From assembly GCA_913050055.1 (NCBI GenBank), contig CAJXAT010000015.1, forward strand, positions 1 through 34,831: a DNA stretch of 34,831 nucleotides, given 5' to 3'. The DNA is from an uncultured Flammeovirgaceae bacterium (GTDB lineage: Bacteria; Bacteroidota; Bacteroidia; Cytophagales; Cyclobacteriaceae). The position numbers and the translations under genes were made by a program. The notes below the pieces were generated by a model. It saw nothing but the letters and a program-made list of their open reading frames with translations, had not been told where the DNA came from and did not search any database. Below are positions 1 through 8,478 of the stretch, piece by piece; position 1 is the first letter of the stretch, and each line of letters opens with the position of its first letter.

Positions 1-315
1 TCATAAATATTTCATATTTAGTAGTTGATGGTCGTTCACCAAATGGTAATTTAGCATATAACATTTCATACATTATAATTCCTAATGCCCACCAATCGAC
101 TTGAACACCATGTGGCTCTTTAAAACCACGTGTAATTTCAGGTGCTAAATATTCAGCTGTTCCACTTGATGATGGATTATCCACATAGCCATTATCATCT
201 ACAAATAATGCTAATCCAAAATCAACTAATCGTACATGCCCTTGTTCATCTATTACAATATTATCTGGTTTTAAATCACGATATGCTATTTTTAATTCAT
301 GCAAATAATTTCCCT
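1..315 (-). CDS. Eukaryotic-type AGC protein kinase, internal fragment (probable foreign sequence)
   Basis: The minus strand encodes the middle of a Ser/Thr kinase catalytic domain, read from about base 310 down to the window edge. Seen: YLHELKIAYRDLKPDN (catalytic loop with Y-R-D, typical of AGC kinases), then VRLVDFGLALF (DFG magnesium-binding motif), GTAEYLAPEI (APE activation-segment end) and VDWWALGIIMYEML (F helix). The N-lobe is absent: similarity stops near base 310, where the sequence changes to an unrelated frame on the other strand. The C-terminal part is cut by the window edge. Base composition is clearly more AT-rich than the neighbouring genes, with A/T third positions. This is the PKA/PKG/PKB style rather than the bacterial Hanks-type PknB style. 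I infer eukaryotic DNA (host, prey or co-assembled organism) joined to the bacterial contig. A genuine transfer is possible but less likely. Confidence 0.8.
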
Positions 316-477
316 CATATTCCGGAAGGTGAAAGTGATGCGAGTGTTGTGGTAGATCATATCAAAACTGGAGTCAGTTACCGTTACTCCTGGTTAACTG
401 ATCCAGAATTTGATCAATCAATTGGAGAAGCGTTTTCAATTCATTTTTTAGGAGCCTCTGTTGAGTTAAGCTTCTAA
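316..477 (+). CDS. C-terminal fragment of a probable outer-membrane beta-barrel protein
   Basis: About 53 residues in frame, ending at TAA 475-477. The fragment contains alternating polar/hydrophobic stretches ([22 protein letters not shown]) and ends in phenylalanine, a common signature of the last strand of outer-membrane beta-barrels. The reading frame stays open further upstream, but there it only mirrors the kinase fragment on the other strand, so the real homologous part starts around 305-320. I do not recognise the family. It is cut at its 5' side at the same place where the kinase fragment is cut, which points to an assembly joint rather than a natural gene. Confidence is moderate that it is the end of a real bacterial gene and low for the function. 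Confidence 0.4.
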   Translation, partial: HIPEGESDASVVVDHIKTGVSYRYSWLTDPEFDQSIGEAFSIHFLGASVELSF

Positions 478-505
478 TTCTAATTTTCAAGTAAGGAATG
501 GTGTA

Positions 506-1102
506 TTGATTTACGGTAAGAAAATAATAATGGGAAAAGATTTTGAAAATCCTTTTGGCCTGAAAACTACTAAAGGCAAGACCCGAATGATGAGTTCATT
601 ATTAGATTCTGGCGTTTTTCCTGGTACCCAAGGAGGCCCCTTAGAACACATCATTGGTGCCAAAGCGATTGCCTTTGAAGAAGCTCTTTCCGATGATTAT
701 ATGAACTATGCTATTCAGGTCAAAAAAAATGCATCGGTGATGTCAGATGAATTGATTAAAAAAGATTATCACATCATTTCTGGGGGTACAAACAATCATC
801 TCATGTTAATTGACCTAAGATCCAAAGACGTTACAGGAAAAGCCGCGGAGGAAGCTTTAGGTAAGGCCGAAATTACAGTTAATAAAAATATGGTCCCTTT
901 CGATACACAATCTCCTTTTGTCACCTCAGGTATTCGGATAGGTACAGCCGCCATAACCACCCGAGGGTTTAAAGAAGATGATATGGTTAAAATAGTTGGC
1001 TACATCGATGAAGTGATATCAAACATTTCAAATGAGGCTCATCTAGGGAGTATAAAAACTGAAATTAAAAATTGGGTAGGTGACTATCCGTTATTCAAAT
1101 GA
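506..1102 (+). pseudogene. glyA: Serine hydroxymethyltransferase, C-terminal ~195 residues only
   Basis: SHMT interconverts serine and glycine with tetrahydrofolate, using PLP, in the cytosol. The fragment matches the C-terminal half: [62 protein letters not shown] and AITTRGF are all family hallmarks. Full-length bacterial SHMT is about 420-430 residues, and here only about 195 are present. The missing half includes the PLP lysine of the THKTLRGPRGG region, which would lie just before the first matching residues, so this piece cannot be active alone. The apparent start is a TTG at 506, but homology begins only near base 520. It is followed 7 bp later by tatC on the same strand. The break is best explained by the chimeric left end of the sequence; a true truncated gene is the alternative. 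Confidence 0.85.
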
Positions 1103-1109
1103 TACATAA

Positions 1110-1943
1110 ATGCCTTTAGATCAAGTCGACGACGAACCCGGCGAAATGTCATTTCTAGACCATCTAGAAGAATTAAGATGGCATCTCATCAGGTCTCTTA
1201 CCGCTATTTTTGTTTTTGCAATAGCCGCTTTCGTCTCAAAAGGAATCATTTTTGGTGAAATTATATTAGGGCCTTCTAAACCTAGCTTTTGGACCTATAA
1301 GATGCTCTGTAATCTTTCCGAAATATTGAGTTCTGGTACCCTTTGCATCAACGAGTTGCCTTTTATCATCCAGAGTAGACAGATGACCGGCCAGTTTTCT
1401 ATGCACATTACTTCCTCTTTTGTCATTGGTTTAATTTGTGCCTTTCCCTATGCATTTTGGGAAATCTGGCGTTTTGTAAAGCCCGGTCTTTACGATAAAG
1501 AGAGAAAAGCAGCCACTGGCGCCACCTTTTATGTCAGTCTACTGTTCTTTGTGGGGGTCTTTTTTGGCTATTTTGTAGTGACCCCTATCTCTATCAACTT
1601 CTTGTCTAATTATCAAATAGACCCCTCAATTTTAAATGAATTTGATATTATTTCATATGTAAGTACCGTCACCACATTGGTCTTGGCTTGTGCCCTACTT
1701 TTCCAACTACCCATTGTCGTATATTTTGCGACCAAAGCAGGACTGGTCTCCTCTTCTCTCCTAAAAACCTATAGAAAGCATTCCATTATTGTCATTTTGT
1801 TGCTTTCTGCGGTCTTAACTCCTCCCGATCCTTTCAGTCAAGTCCTTATTGCTATTCCACTCGGCCTACTGTATCAACTCAGTATTCTCATTGCTGTTAA
1901 ATTAGAAAAAAAAGAACGCAAACAACAGTTAACTAAATCTTAA
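1110..1943 (+). CDS. tatC: Sec-independent (Tat) protein translocase subunit TatC
   Basis: TatC is the inner-membrane receptor of the twin-arginine pathway, which moves folded proteins across the membrane together with TatA. The 277-residue product has the signature start MSFLDHLEELRWHLIRS, with E-L-R before the first membrane helix. The first periplasmic loop is long, as in Bacteroidota. The conserved block FPYAFWEIWRFVKPGLYDKERK follows, and the end has LTPPDPFSQ before the last helix. Six hydrophobic segments can be counted. The C-terminus is a short basic cytosolic tail. It starts 7 bp after glyA and ends 9 bp before rpiB, so the three genes look like one operon. No tatA is in the window. 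A predicted Tat substrate, an LD-carboxypeptidase, lies at 16286-17284. Confidence 0.96.
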   Translation: MPLDQVDDEPGEMSFLDHLEELRWHLIRSLTAIFVFAIAAFVSKGIIFGEIILGPSKPSFWTYKMLCNLSEILSSGTLCINELPFIIQSRQMTGQFSMHITSSFVIGLICAFPYAFWEIWRFVKPGLYDKERKAATGATFYVSLLFFVGVFFGYFVVTPISINFLSNYQIDPSILNEFDIISYVSTVTTLVLACALLFQLPIVVYFATKAGLVSSSLLKTYRKHSIIVILLLSAVLTPPDPFSQVLIAIPLGLLYQLSILIAVKLEKKERKQQLTKS

Positions 1944-1952
1944 CCTAAAAAT

Positions 1953-2381
1953 ATGAAAATTGCTATAGGAGGTGATCATGCTGGATTTATTTATAAAGAA
2001 CAACTCAAGAAGTATCTCGCTTCACTCAGTCATGAGGTCGCTGATTTTGGCCCCTTAACGCCTAATAGTGTTGACTATCCGGACATTGTTCATCCCGTCG
2101 CTGAATCTGTTAAAAAAAATCTCGCTGATTTTGGTATCCTGATTTGTGGAAGTGGGCAAGGTGTAAGTATTACGGCCAATAAACATGAAGGAATTCGGGC
2201 TGCCTTGGCCTGGAATGCTGAGGTTGCACAGTTATCTAGACAACATAATGATGCCAATATCATTTGTCTTCCCGCCCGATTCATTGCTTATGAAATTGCG
2301 GAAAGCTTGGTATCCCTGTTCCTTGAAACTAAATTTGAAGCAGGTCGCCATCAACGTAGGATAAACAAGATCAATTGCTGA
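1953..2381 (+). CDS. rpiB: Ribose-5-phosphate isomerase B
   Basis: RpiB interconverts ribose 5-phosphate and ribulose 5-phosphate in the non-oxidative pentose phosphate pathway (RpiB/LacAB family, Rossmann-like fold). Visible family motifs are IAIGGDHAGF at the start (D8, H9), DYPD at 41-44, ILICGSGQGVSITANK with the catalytic-type cysteine C65, GIRAAL, and SRQHNDANI with H98. The length, 142 residues, is normal. The start ATG lies 9 bp after tatC, which supports the same transcript. The 3' end overlaps the end of the convergent membrane-protein gene by 11 bp. Confidence 0.95.
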   Translation: MKIAIGGDHAGFIYKEQLKKYLASLSHEVADFGPLTPNSVDYPDIVHPVAESVKKNLADFGILICGSGQGVSITANKHEGIRAALAWNAEVAQLSRQHNDANIICLPARFIAYEIAESLVSLFLETKFEAGRHQRRINKINC

Positions 2382-3753
2382 TTCTAACATAATATCCGTC
2401 CCTTTGCTTTCGATACTTTTTTGATAGCTCAGGCAACCTAGAAAATATTTCAGGGATGAGAGACCAATCATCTATAATCACTTCCGGAGGTGCCTCCTCA
2501 ATGATTCTCAGCAAGGCTTGTGCAAAAGCCTTCTCATCTAATCGTTCGATTCTTTCTTTAGATAGCTGGGCGTCAAGAAAAGGACTTGACAACTCGTGAC
2601 AATTTAAAACACTGAGGTTGTCTCCTAGTAGCATCGTGCGCCGTTTGGAGAATCTATCGGTAAGTTCTTTCACCCTAATACTGTCCATATCTAACTGAAT
2701 ATAACTCAAATAAGGTAATAAAATTAAGACCCCCAGAATCATAAGGGGTATCCACCTTTTCGCCCAAAGCTTACGTAATTTCAGCAAATAGTGTACTAAA
2801 AAGAAACTTATAGAAGGTACCAAATATAACATCTGAACCGGTGACGTTTCTACATCTACCCAAATAACTATGGGGGCCCCTAACATCATGAATAACATCG
2901 CTTGAGCATATTTATTTTGAACGTTGCTGAATTGGCCAGAGAAAAAAGTACTGGCCATAGCTGCCAAGCCAATGACAATAGGTATCCCAAAACAATAAAA
3001 ATTTTCTGCCTCACTCAGATACTTTACTTGCTGACCAAAAAGCCCTCGTTCCACCAAAGCATGCCAAGCGTGAAATCCATTGTCATGCCAATAAAAATAG
3101 CAAAACGTTAGACCCAAAGGAAGTAAAAATCCATTAAAATAAAGTGCTATACGCCTCAATTTTGGTTTGCTAGGTAAGAAAAAGGATATTAAAAAAACAA
3201 AAAAGAAAACCCCCGCGGAAGGATAAAATAGGGTCGCAATTCCCACATAGATTCCCGCGTACAAAAACAAATCATCTGTGTCCTCATTGGGGATTCGTTC
3301 TAAAACGTTAAAAAACCCCAGTAATATAAAGGTCATGGACATCATTTGTGGAGATAACGCCATGAAATCAGGTATTGATGCCGCAAAGAGCACAAAAAAT
3401 AGCGCGGGCAAATAGTTGTCTTCAGAAAAATTTTTGCCCCTGCTCAACAGATTATTAAAAATAATCGCATTCAGAAACAACCAAATAGTACTTATAATAT
3501 GATGGGCTTGTTGAGACTTACCAAAGACATTGTCAATGATGCGGTAAAAGAAAACCGATAACGGACCTGTATAATCGAAAATTTCCTCATACATCAAAAA
3601 TCCCTCTGCCGATCTTTGCCCTAGCAAAAGCCATTTTAATTCAAACAAAGTAAGAGAAAGCCCTTGAAAAGCAAGAAGCACCCTCAAAGACAAAAGTCCC
3701 AGAAAGATGACAATCAATCGACTTGGATCTTTTATTTTGAAAAAATTAAGCAA
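2371..3753 (-). CDS. Multi-span membrane protein, GT-C-like, function unknown
   Basis: A 460-residue protein with a short basic N-terminus (MLNFFKIKDPSR) and about ten hydrophobic segments up to residue ~355. A soluble C-terminal domain of about 105 residues follows. The first loop, with LLLGQRSAEGFLMYEEIFDYTGPLS, resembles the periplasmic loop found after the first helix of polytopic GT-C-fold sugar transferases. The C-terminal EVIIDDWSLIPEIFSRLPELSKKY also resembles tails of bacterial glycosyltransferase-39-like proteins. No catalytic assignment is safe, and a structural or transport role is possible. It is transcribed alone, convergent with rpiB (11-bp overlap of coding ends), and divergent from rbfA with 96 bp between the two starts. 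Confidence 0.75.
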   Translation of the reverse strand: MLNFFKIKDPSRLIVIFLGLLSLRVLLAFQGLSLTLFELKWLLLGQRSAEGFLMYEEIFDYTGPLSVFFYRIIDNVFGKSQQAHHIISTIWLFLNAIIFNNLLSRGKNFSEDNYLPALFFVLFAASIPDFMALSPQMMSMTFILLGFFNVLERIPNEDTDDLFLYAGIYVGIATLFYPSAGVFFFVFLISFFLPSKPKLRRIALYFNGFLLPLGLTFCYFYWHDNGFHAWHALVERGLFGQQVKYLSEAENFYCFGIPIVIGLAAMASTFFSGQFSNVQNKYAQAMLFMMLGAPIVIWVDVETSPVQMLYLVPSISFFLVHYLLKLRKLWAKRWIPLMILGVLILLPYLSYIQLDMDSIRVKELTDRFSKRRTMLLGDNLSVLNCHELSSPFLDAQLSKERIERLDEKAFAQALLRIIEEAPPEVIIDDWSLIPEIFSRLPELSKKYRKQRDGYYVRISN

Positions 3754-3837
3754 AAAATTATAAGGTTAAGAAACAATCTCTTTGTGATCTCAATGTAGAT
3801 CTGAATAAAAAGAGCAAATTAACAAATAAATAATAGA

Positions 3838-3845
3838 TAATTTTG
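3838..3845 (+). promoter_or_regulatory. Candidate Bacteroidota -7 promoter element for rbfA
   Basis: TAATTTTG fits the Bacteroidota -7 consensus TAnnTTTG exactly. It lies in the 96-bp divergent region and ends 4 bases before the rbfA ATG at 3850, so the predicted transcript would start at or beside the start codon (leaderless or nearly so). No convincing -33 TTTG element is seen about 20 bases upstream. The call rests on the match alone. Confidence 0.4.
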
Positions 3846-3849
3846 TGTC

Positions 3850-4212
3850 ATGGAATCAAAGAGACAACATCAATACAGTCGCCAAATTCAAAAAGATCTC
3901 AGTGACATCTTTCAACGAGATACGAAACATTTTTTTCTTGATAATTTAGTGAGTATCATAGGTGTGGAAACGGCTTCTGATTTAAGTATCGCCAAAATTT
4001 ATTTTAGCGTTTTTCCTGTACAAAATGGTGCCAAAGTATTGGAAAATATCAATGGTAAAAAAAGTGAAGTGAGGTGGCGCCTCGGTAAAAGAATAGGAAA
4101 GTCTATTCGAAAAATTCCTGAGCTCGCTTTTTTCATCGACGATACCGCAGAAGAAGCCAGTCGTATGGATCAGATCATCAATCATCTTAATATTCCCCCA
4201 GAAAAAACTTGA
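3850..4212 (+). CDS. rbfA: 30S ribosome-binding factor A
   Basis: RbfA is a small KH-fold protein that binds the immature 30S subunit and helps 16S rRNA 5'-end maturation. The 120-residue product has the usual layout. A helical start (RQHQYSRQIQKDLSDIFQRD) is followed by VETASDLSIAKIYFSVFP, corresponding to the family's V.(L/M)S.DL..A.V.. strand. Next comes a basic helix (VRWRLGKRIGKSIRKIPELAFFIDDT), then the closing EEASRMDQII, a version of the family motif around the ligand-poor C-terminal helix. Length is normal for the family. Its TGA stop shares two bases with the TTG start of the next gene, so the two are likely translationally coupled. Confidence 0.92.
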   Translation: MESKRQHQYSRQIQKDLSDIFQRDTKHFFLDNLVSIIGVETASDLSIAKIYFSVFPVQNGAKVLENINGKKSEVRWRLGKRIGKSIRKIPELAFFIDDTAEEASRMDQIINHLNIPPEKT

Positions 4213-5429
4213 ACCTCCCTTTTTTCATTGCCAAAAAATATTTCTTTTCGAAGAAGAAAAAGAATTTCATCAATGTGATCTCTTTGATCTCTATGTTTGT
4301 GGTAGGCATTGGGACCATGGCCTTGATCATTGTGCTTTCCGTCTTTAATGGTCTAGAAGGCTTATTAAGATCTACCTACGGCTCCTTTGATGCCCAAGTC
4401 ATTGTTTCGGCGACTCGGGGTAAGTCCTTTGTTTATACCGATGACTTAAAAACAAAGATTGAAGGTTCGGAAGCTGTTGATTTAATTGCCGAAGTCATAG
4501 AAGACAATGTGCTCATTAAATATAAAAATGCCCAAAGGGTCGTGAGAATGAAGGGCGTTTCAGAAAGTTTTATTGATCAACAACGCCTGCAGAATTCCCT
4601 GGTTTATGGAGAGTTAAAATTAAGTGAAGAAAATTTAAATTATGCAATCATCGGGAGAGGAGTACAATATGATTTGTCCATAAACCCCAATAATGACTTT
4701 TTTTCACTTCAAGTTTATTACCCAAAAAACGTTGGCCCAGGGGTCACAAATCCATCTAAAATATACAATACCAAACGTGCCATTCCTGCCTCAGTTTTTT
4801 CTATCGAAAAATATTATGATGAAAATTATATCATTGTTTCTCTTGATTTTGCTGCCGATCTACTTTCTTATGATCAAAAAAGGACCGCCTTAGAAATCAG
4901 TCTTAAACCTGGAAAGGACGGAAAAAAGGCAGCCCTGGCACTCAATAATTTACTAGGAGACGACTATACGGTACGCTCTGGTGATGAATTACATGCTGAC
5001 TTATTCAAATTTATGAAGTGGGAGAAATTAATTGTATTTATGACCTTTTTCTTAATTATCGCCATTGCTTCTATCAATATTTACTTCTCTCTTACCATGC
5101 TGGTGATCGATAAGAAAAAGGACATGGCGACCCTTCATGCCTTAGGCGCTTCAAAAAAGATCATCCGGTGGGTGTTTTTATCTGTAGGCATGATCATTGC
5201 ATTCACGGGTGCTAGCTTAGGGCTTACCCTAGGCCTGATAATCTCAGGTCTTCAACAGGAATATGGCTTTGTGTCAATGGGAATGCAATCCGCCCTGATG
5301 ACGGCTTACCCAGTAATTATTTCCATCTCTGATGTCCTTCTAACGGCGTTTGCGATTATTGTTATTACCCTTTTGGCTACGATTCAACCCGCTATTTTAG
5401 CCACAAAAAATCTTTCTCCTCAATCCTGA
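4209..5429 (+). CDS. ABC transporter permease, LolC/LolE (FtsX/MacB) family
   Basis: A 406-residue inner-membrane permease. Layout: cytosolic start NLPFFIAKKYFFSKKKKNF, first membrane helix at about residues 20-45, a large periplasmic MacB-type core domain (about 50-265), then three C-terminal helices making the FtsX domain (about 275-400). The latter includes KKDMATLHALGASKKIIRWVF, the cytosolic coupling-helix region. LolC/E-type proteins release lipoproteins from the inner membrane with the ATPase LolD and chaperone LolA; substrate here is inferred. The start is a TTG at 4209-4211 overlapping the rbfA stop, chosen because family members begin with the same N-L-P-F-F-I-A context and no ATG lies near. 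No ATPase partner gene is present in the window. Confidence 0.88.
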   Translation: MNLPFFIAKKYFFSKKKKNFINVISLISMFVVGIGTMALIIVLSVFNGLEGLLRSTYGSFDAQVIVSATRGKSFVYTDDLKTKIEGSEAVDLIAEVIEDNVLIKYKNAQRVVRMKGVSESFIDQQRLQNSLVYGELKLSEENLNYAIIGRGVQYDLSINPNNDFFSLQVYYPKNVGPGVTNPSKIYNTKRAIPASVFSIEKYYDENYIIVSLDFAADLLSYDQKRTALEISLKPGKDGKKAALALNNLLGDDYTVRSGDELHADLFKFMKWEKLIVFMTFFLIIAIASINIYFSLTMLVIDKKKDMATLHALGASKKIIRWVFLSVGMIIAFTGASLGLTLGLIISGLQQEYGFVSMGMQSALMTAYPVIISISDVLLTAFAIIVITLLATIQPAILATKNLSPQS

Positions 5430-5493
5430 GCTCTTTTAATCCTTTTGTGAAATAATTTTCTTACATTAGAAGTTTTGTTTCAACAAAAAAGTA

Positions 5494-8415
5494 ATGAAAG
5501 TTAATCCAGACCGGCCCTTTGAAATCATCTATGCCCTTTACGAACATCAATACGTTGGTTTTTTGTTTGAATCCTTCGCTGTACAACTGAATAGTCATGG
5601 GAAATTAACCCTCACCCATCAAAATATTTCTTCAAAAAACGCTGGAGAATTTGATTCGAAGCTCGCAGAAGATGACTATGAGCTTATTGATACCCTGGAT
5701 GCCATGCAACACGAGGCCGTTGCTCAGCATTTTTCTCGGAAAAAATTGAAATCCAGCCAATTTTTTCTAAATACTTATCATGAAAAAAATGGAGACAAAA
5801 TACTTCAAAAAGAGATCAACAGCTATTTAGAAAAAAGAAAGTCCAAAATTATGCCCTTGCTCTTAGGTAAAAATGTGTTTGAAATGGGTGCGGATGGTGA
5901 GCCCACTTTCAAACGCATCAATATGCTTCCAGAACCGGCAAGTATTCTTTTTCATTTTCGGAAAAACGAAGATAATACACATTATTTCCCCACCATCAAA
6001 CTCCGAAATACCCGGCTTGAATTTCGCAATCAAAACAGTCATATCATTTCGAATGAGCCCAGTTGGTTAATGGTAAACAATGATCTTTTTACTTTTAAAG
6101 ATCCCATAAGCGGCAGTAAGCTTAAACCATTTCTTAAGAAAAAATTCATCCTCATTCCAAAAAACATAGAAGAGACTTATTATCGAAAATTTGTCGCCCC
6201 TTTGGTGGCCACTCATGATGTCTATGCCAAAGGGTTTGATATTGTAACTCAATCTTTTAACCCCCTGCCCATTCTTACCCTTTCTAAAATAAAGGCGACT
6301 CACGCGGCTCCTTCCCTGTTTAACCAAAAGCCTGCTCAAAATCAATCTTCTGACGTCTTGATAGAGTTCAAATATCAATATGGTTCTCATAAATTCAAGG
6401 CTGATTTACTTAATAAAGTCAATGTATCTGTAGAAAAAGACCAGGGGAAATATACTTTTTTTAGAATCAAACGCAACACAGAAAAGGAAATACAATTGCT
6501 GAATTTTTTATTGGAAAACGACCTTCCCATCAAAAATTCCCGAGTGATTCTTTCAGAGTCTGAAGCCTTTGATTGGCTCAATCGCCATCAATCCTCATTA
6601 AAAGAGCGTGATTTTATTATTCAACAAAACAGTCATGATGACAAGAAGTATTTTTTAGGCCCTTCTGAAATTAGTATCAGTATCGAAGAGAAAATAGATT
6701 GGTTCGATATCAAAGCCATTATTAAATTTGGCGATTATGAAATCCCCTTTCTCGAAATCAGAAATCTAATTACCCATGGGCAGAATGAAGTAAGGCTCCC
6801 CAACGGACAAATAGGTATTATTCCTTCCTCTTGGGCAGAACAATATAAAGATCTTTTCATGTTTTCTGAGCCGATCAAAGGTGAATCAAGACTCCAAAAA
6901 TATCATGTTGCGTTGGTCCAAAACCTCAAAGACGAACATAATGCACAAGTCACGATAAGTCGTCGCCTAAAAAAGCTGATGGATTTCACAAAAATAGAAG
7001 ATCAAAAATTGCCTTCAGGATTCAAAGGCAAACTTCGTCCTTACCAGAAAGCAGGGTTTAACTGGATGTTATTCCTAAATGAATTTAATTTTGGTGCCTG
7101 TCTTGCCGACGACATGGGCCTAGGCAAAACGATTCAAACTTTGGCTTTATTACAACACGAACATGAAACCAATGCGCAATCAACCAGCTTATTGATCATG
7201 CCTACTTCATTGGTATACAATTGGCATATGGAAGCTAAAAAATTTACTCCTTCCCTAAAGGTACTCCTCTATACGGGCAGTGATCGGATTAAAAATGCTG
7301 AGCATTTTATGCAATACGATTTGGTCATTACCAGTTATGGAATCAGTCGAATAGATACAGCTAAGGTATTGAGCAAATGCTATTTCAATTACATCGTTTT
7401 AGACGAGTCTCAAGCCATCAAAAATCCCAATTCACTGATTTCTGTTGAAGTAAACAAATTAAATGCTCGAAAAAAGCTCATTTTGACGGGTACCCCCATT
7501 GAAAACAGCACCTTGGACCTTTGGTCTCAATTGTCCTTTGTGAACCCGGGTCTCTTGGGTAATAAAAAGTTTTTTACCTCTGAGTATCAAATCCCAATAG
7601 AAAAGCATCAGGATGTTGGAAAAATTTTGCGCCTCAATAATCTGATAAAACCTTTTATTCTAAGAAGAGACAAGTCTCAAGTGGCCAAAGATCTACCTGA
7701 AAAAACCATCAGTATTAAATATTGTACCCTTACGGCGAAACAAAAAGATTATTACGAAAGCGAAAAAGCACTCTTTCGCAATGAAATTCTAGATACTATT
7801 GAAAACGGAGGTTTAAAAAAATCTCATATTATATTGCTTCAAGGACTCACCCGCCTCAGACAAATAGCCAATCATCCCATCATGGTTGACGAGAATTATG
7901 AGGGCGACTCGGGTAAGCTCGAAGAAGTCATTTACATGCTTCACAATGCTCTAGGAAAGAATCATAATATTTTAGTTTTCTCACAATTTGTGAAGCATCT
8001 TAAAATCATCAGCAACCACTTAGAAGAGGAAAAAATCCCTTTTGCCTATTTAGATGGATCGATAAAAGACCGGCAGCGGGAAGTAGAAAAATTTCAAAAC
8101 AATCCCCATATTAATATCTTCCTGATTTCTTTAAAAGCAGGCGGCTTGGGACTGAATTTAACAAAAGCGGATTATGTCTTTTTATTGGACCCTTGGTGGA
8201 ATCCTGCGGCGGAGGCACAAGCCATTGATCGGGCCCATAGAATTGGACAAAAAAACAAAGTGTTCACCTACAAATTTATCTCCAAAGATACCTTAGAAGA
8301 AAAAATTCTTCAACTACAAGAAGCCAAAAAAAAACTCGCTAACGAACTCATTACCATCGAGGATAATTTTGTGAAATCTCTTTCTAAATCTGATATTCAA
8401 AAACTCTTTGACTAG
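5494..8415 (+). CDS. SNF2-family DEAD/DEAH-like helicase
   Basis: A 973-residue Swi2/Snf2 ATPase. The N-terminal ~500 residues form a poorly conserved accessory region, as in bacterial SNF2 proteins, and I see no zinc-finger cysteine pattern in it. The motor spans about 505-960. Visible motifs: KLRPYQKAGFNWM (Q-motif region), ADDMGLGKTIQT (motif I, K545), VLDESQAIKN (motif II, D637-E-S-Q), LTGTPIENS (motif III), LVFSQFVKHL and YLDGSIKDRQ (motif IV region), KAGGLGLNL (motif V) and QAIDRAHRIGQ (motif VI, about 909-919). These proteins translocate on duplex DNA and displace or remodel bound proteins; the cellular target is unknown. It stands alone between the LolC/E-type permease and a convergent nitroreductase. 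No restriction or defence genes lie beside it. Confidence 0.93.
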   Translation: MKVNPDRPFEIIYALYEHQYVGFLFESFAVQLNSHGKLTLTHQNISSKNAGEFDSKLAEDDYELIDTLDAMQHEAVAQHFSRKKLKSSQFFLNTYHEKNGDKILQKEINSYLEKRKSKIMPLLLGKNVFEMGADGEPTFKRINMLPEPASILFHFRKNEDNTHYFPTIKLRNTRLEFRNQNSHIISNEPSWLMVNNDLFTFKDPISGSKLKPFLKKKFILIPKNIEETYYRKFVAPLVATHDVYAKGFDIVTQSFNPLPILTLSKIKATHAAPSLFNQKPAQNQSSDVLIEFKYQYGSHKFKADLLNKVNVSVEKDQGKYTFFRIKRNTEKEIQLLNFLLENDLPIKNSRVILSESEAFDWLNRHQSSLKERDFIIQQNSHDDKKYFLGPSEISISIEEKIDWFDIKAIIKFGDYEIPFLEIRNLITHGQNEVRLPNGQIGIIPSSWAEQYKDLFMFSEPIKGESRLQKYHVALVQNLKDEHNAQVTISRRLKKLMDFTKIEDQKLPSGFKGKLRPYQKAGFNWMLFLNEFNFGACLADDMGLGKTIQTLALLQHEHETNAQSTSLLIMPTSLVYNWHMEAKKFTPSLKVLLYTGSDRIKNAEHFMQYDLVITSYGISRIDTAKVLSKCYFNYIVLDESQAIKNPNSLISVEVNKLNARKKLILTGTPIENSTLDLWSQLSFVNPGLLGNKKFFTSEYQIPIEKHQDVGKILRLNNLIKPFILRRDKSQVAKDLPEKTISIKYCTLTAKQKDYYESEKALFRNEILDTIENGGLKKSHIILLQGLTRLRQIANHPIMVDENYEGDSGKLEEVIYMLHNALGKNHNILVFSQFVKHLKIISNHLEEEKIPFAYLDGSIKDRQREVEKFQNNPHINIFLISLKAGGLGLNLTKADYVFLLDPWWNPAAEAQAIDRAHRIGQKNKVFTYKFISKDTLEEKILQLQEAKKKLANELITIEDNFVKSLSKSDIQKLFD

Positions 8416-8478
8416 GACTCCCAATACCTGTACCTCGAATAAATTAATCACTAGCCCCCCTCTTTTTTGGCCCTCGAT

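Noticed and set aside
142-304. Plus-strand frame over the kinase fragment
   Set aside because: It is the complement of the clearly recognisable kinase on the minus strand, and its translation has no protein-like pattern.
5494-8415. SNF2 helicase as part of a defence system
   Set aside because: No nuclease, methyltransferase, PLD or toxin partner lies next to it. Neighbours are a permease and a nitroreductase, so a defence role is not supported.
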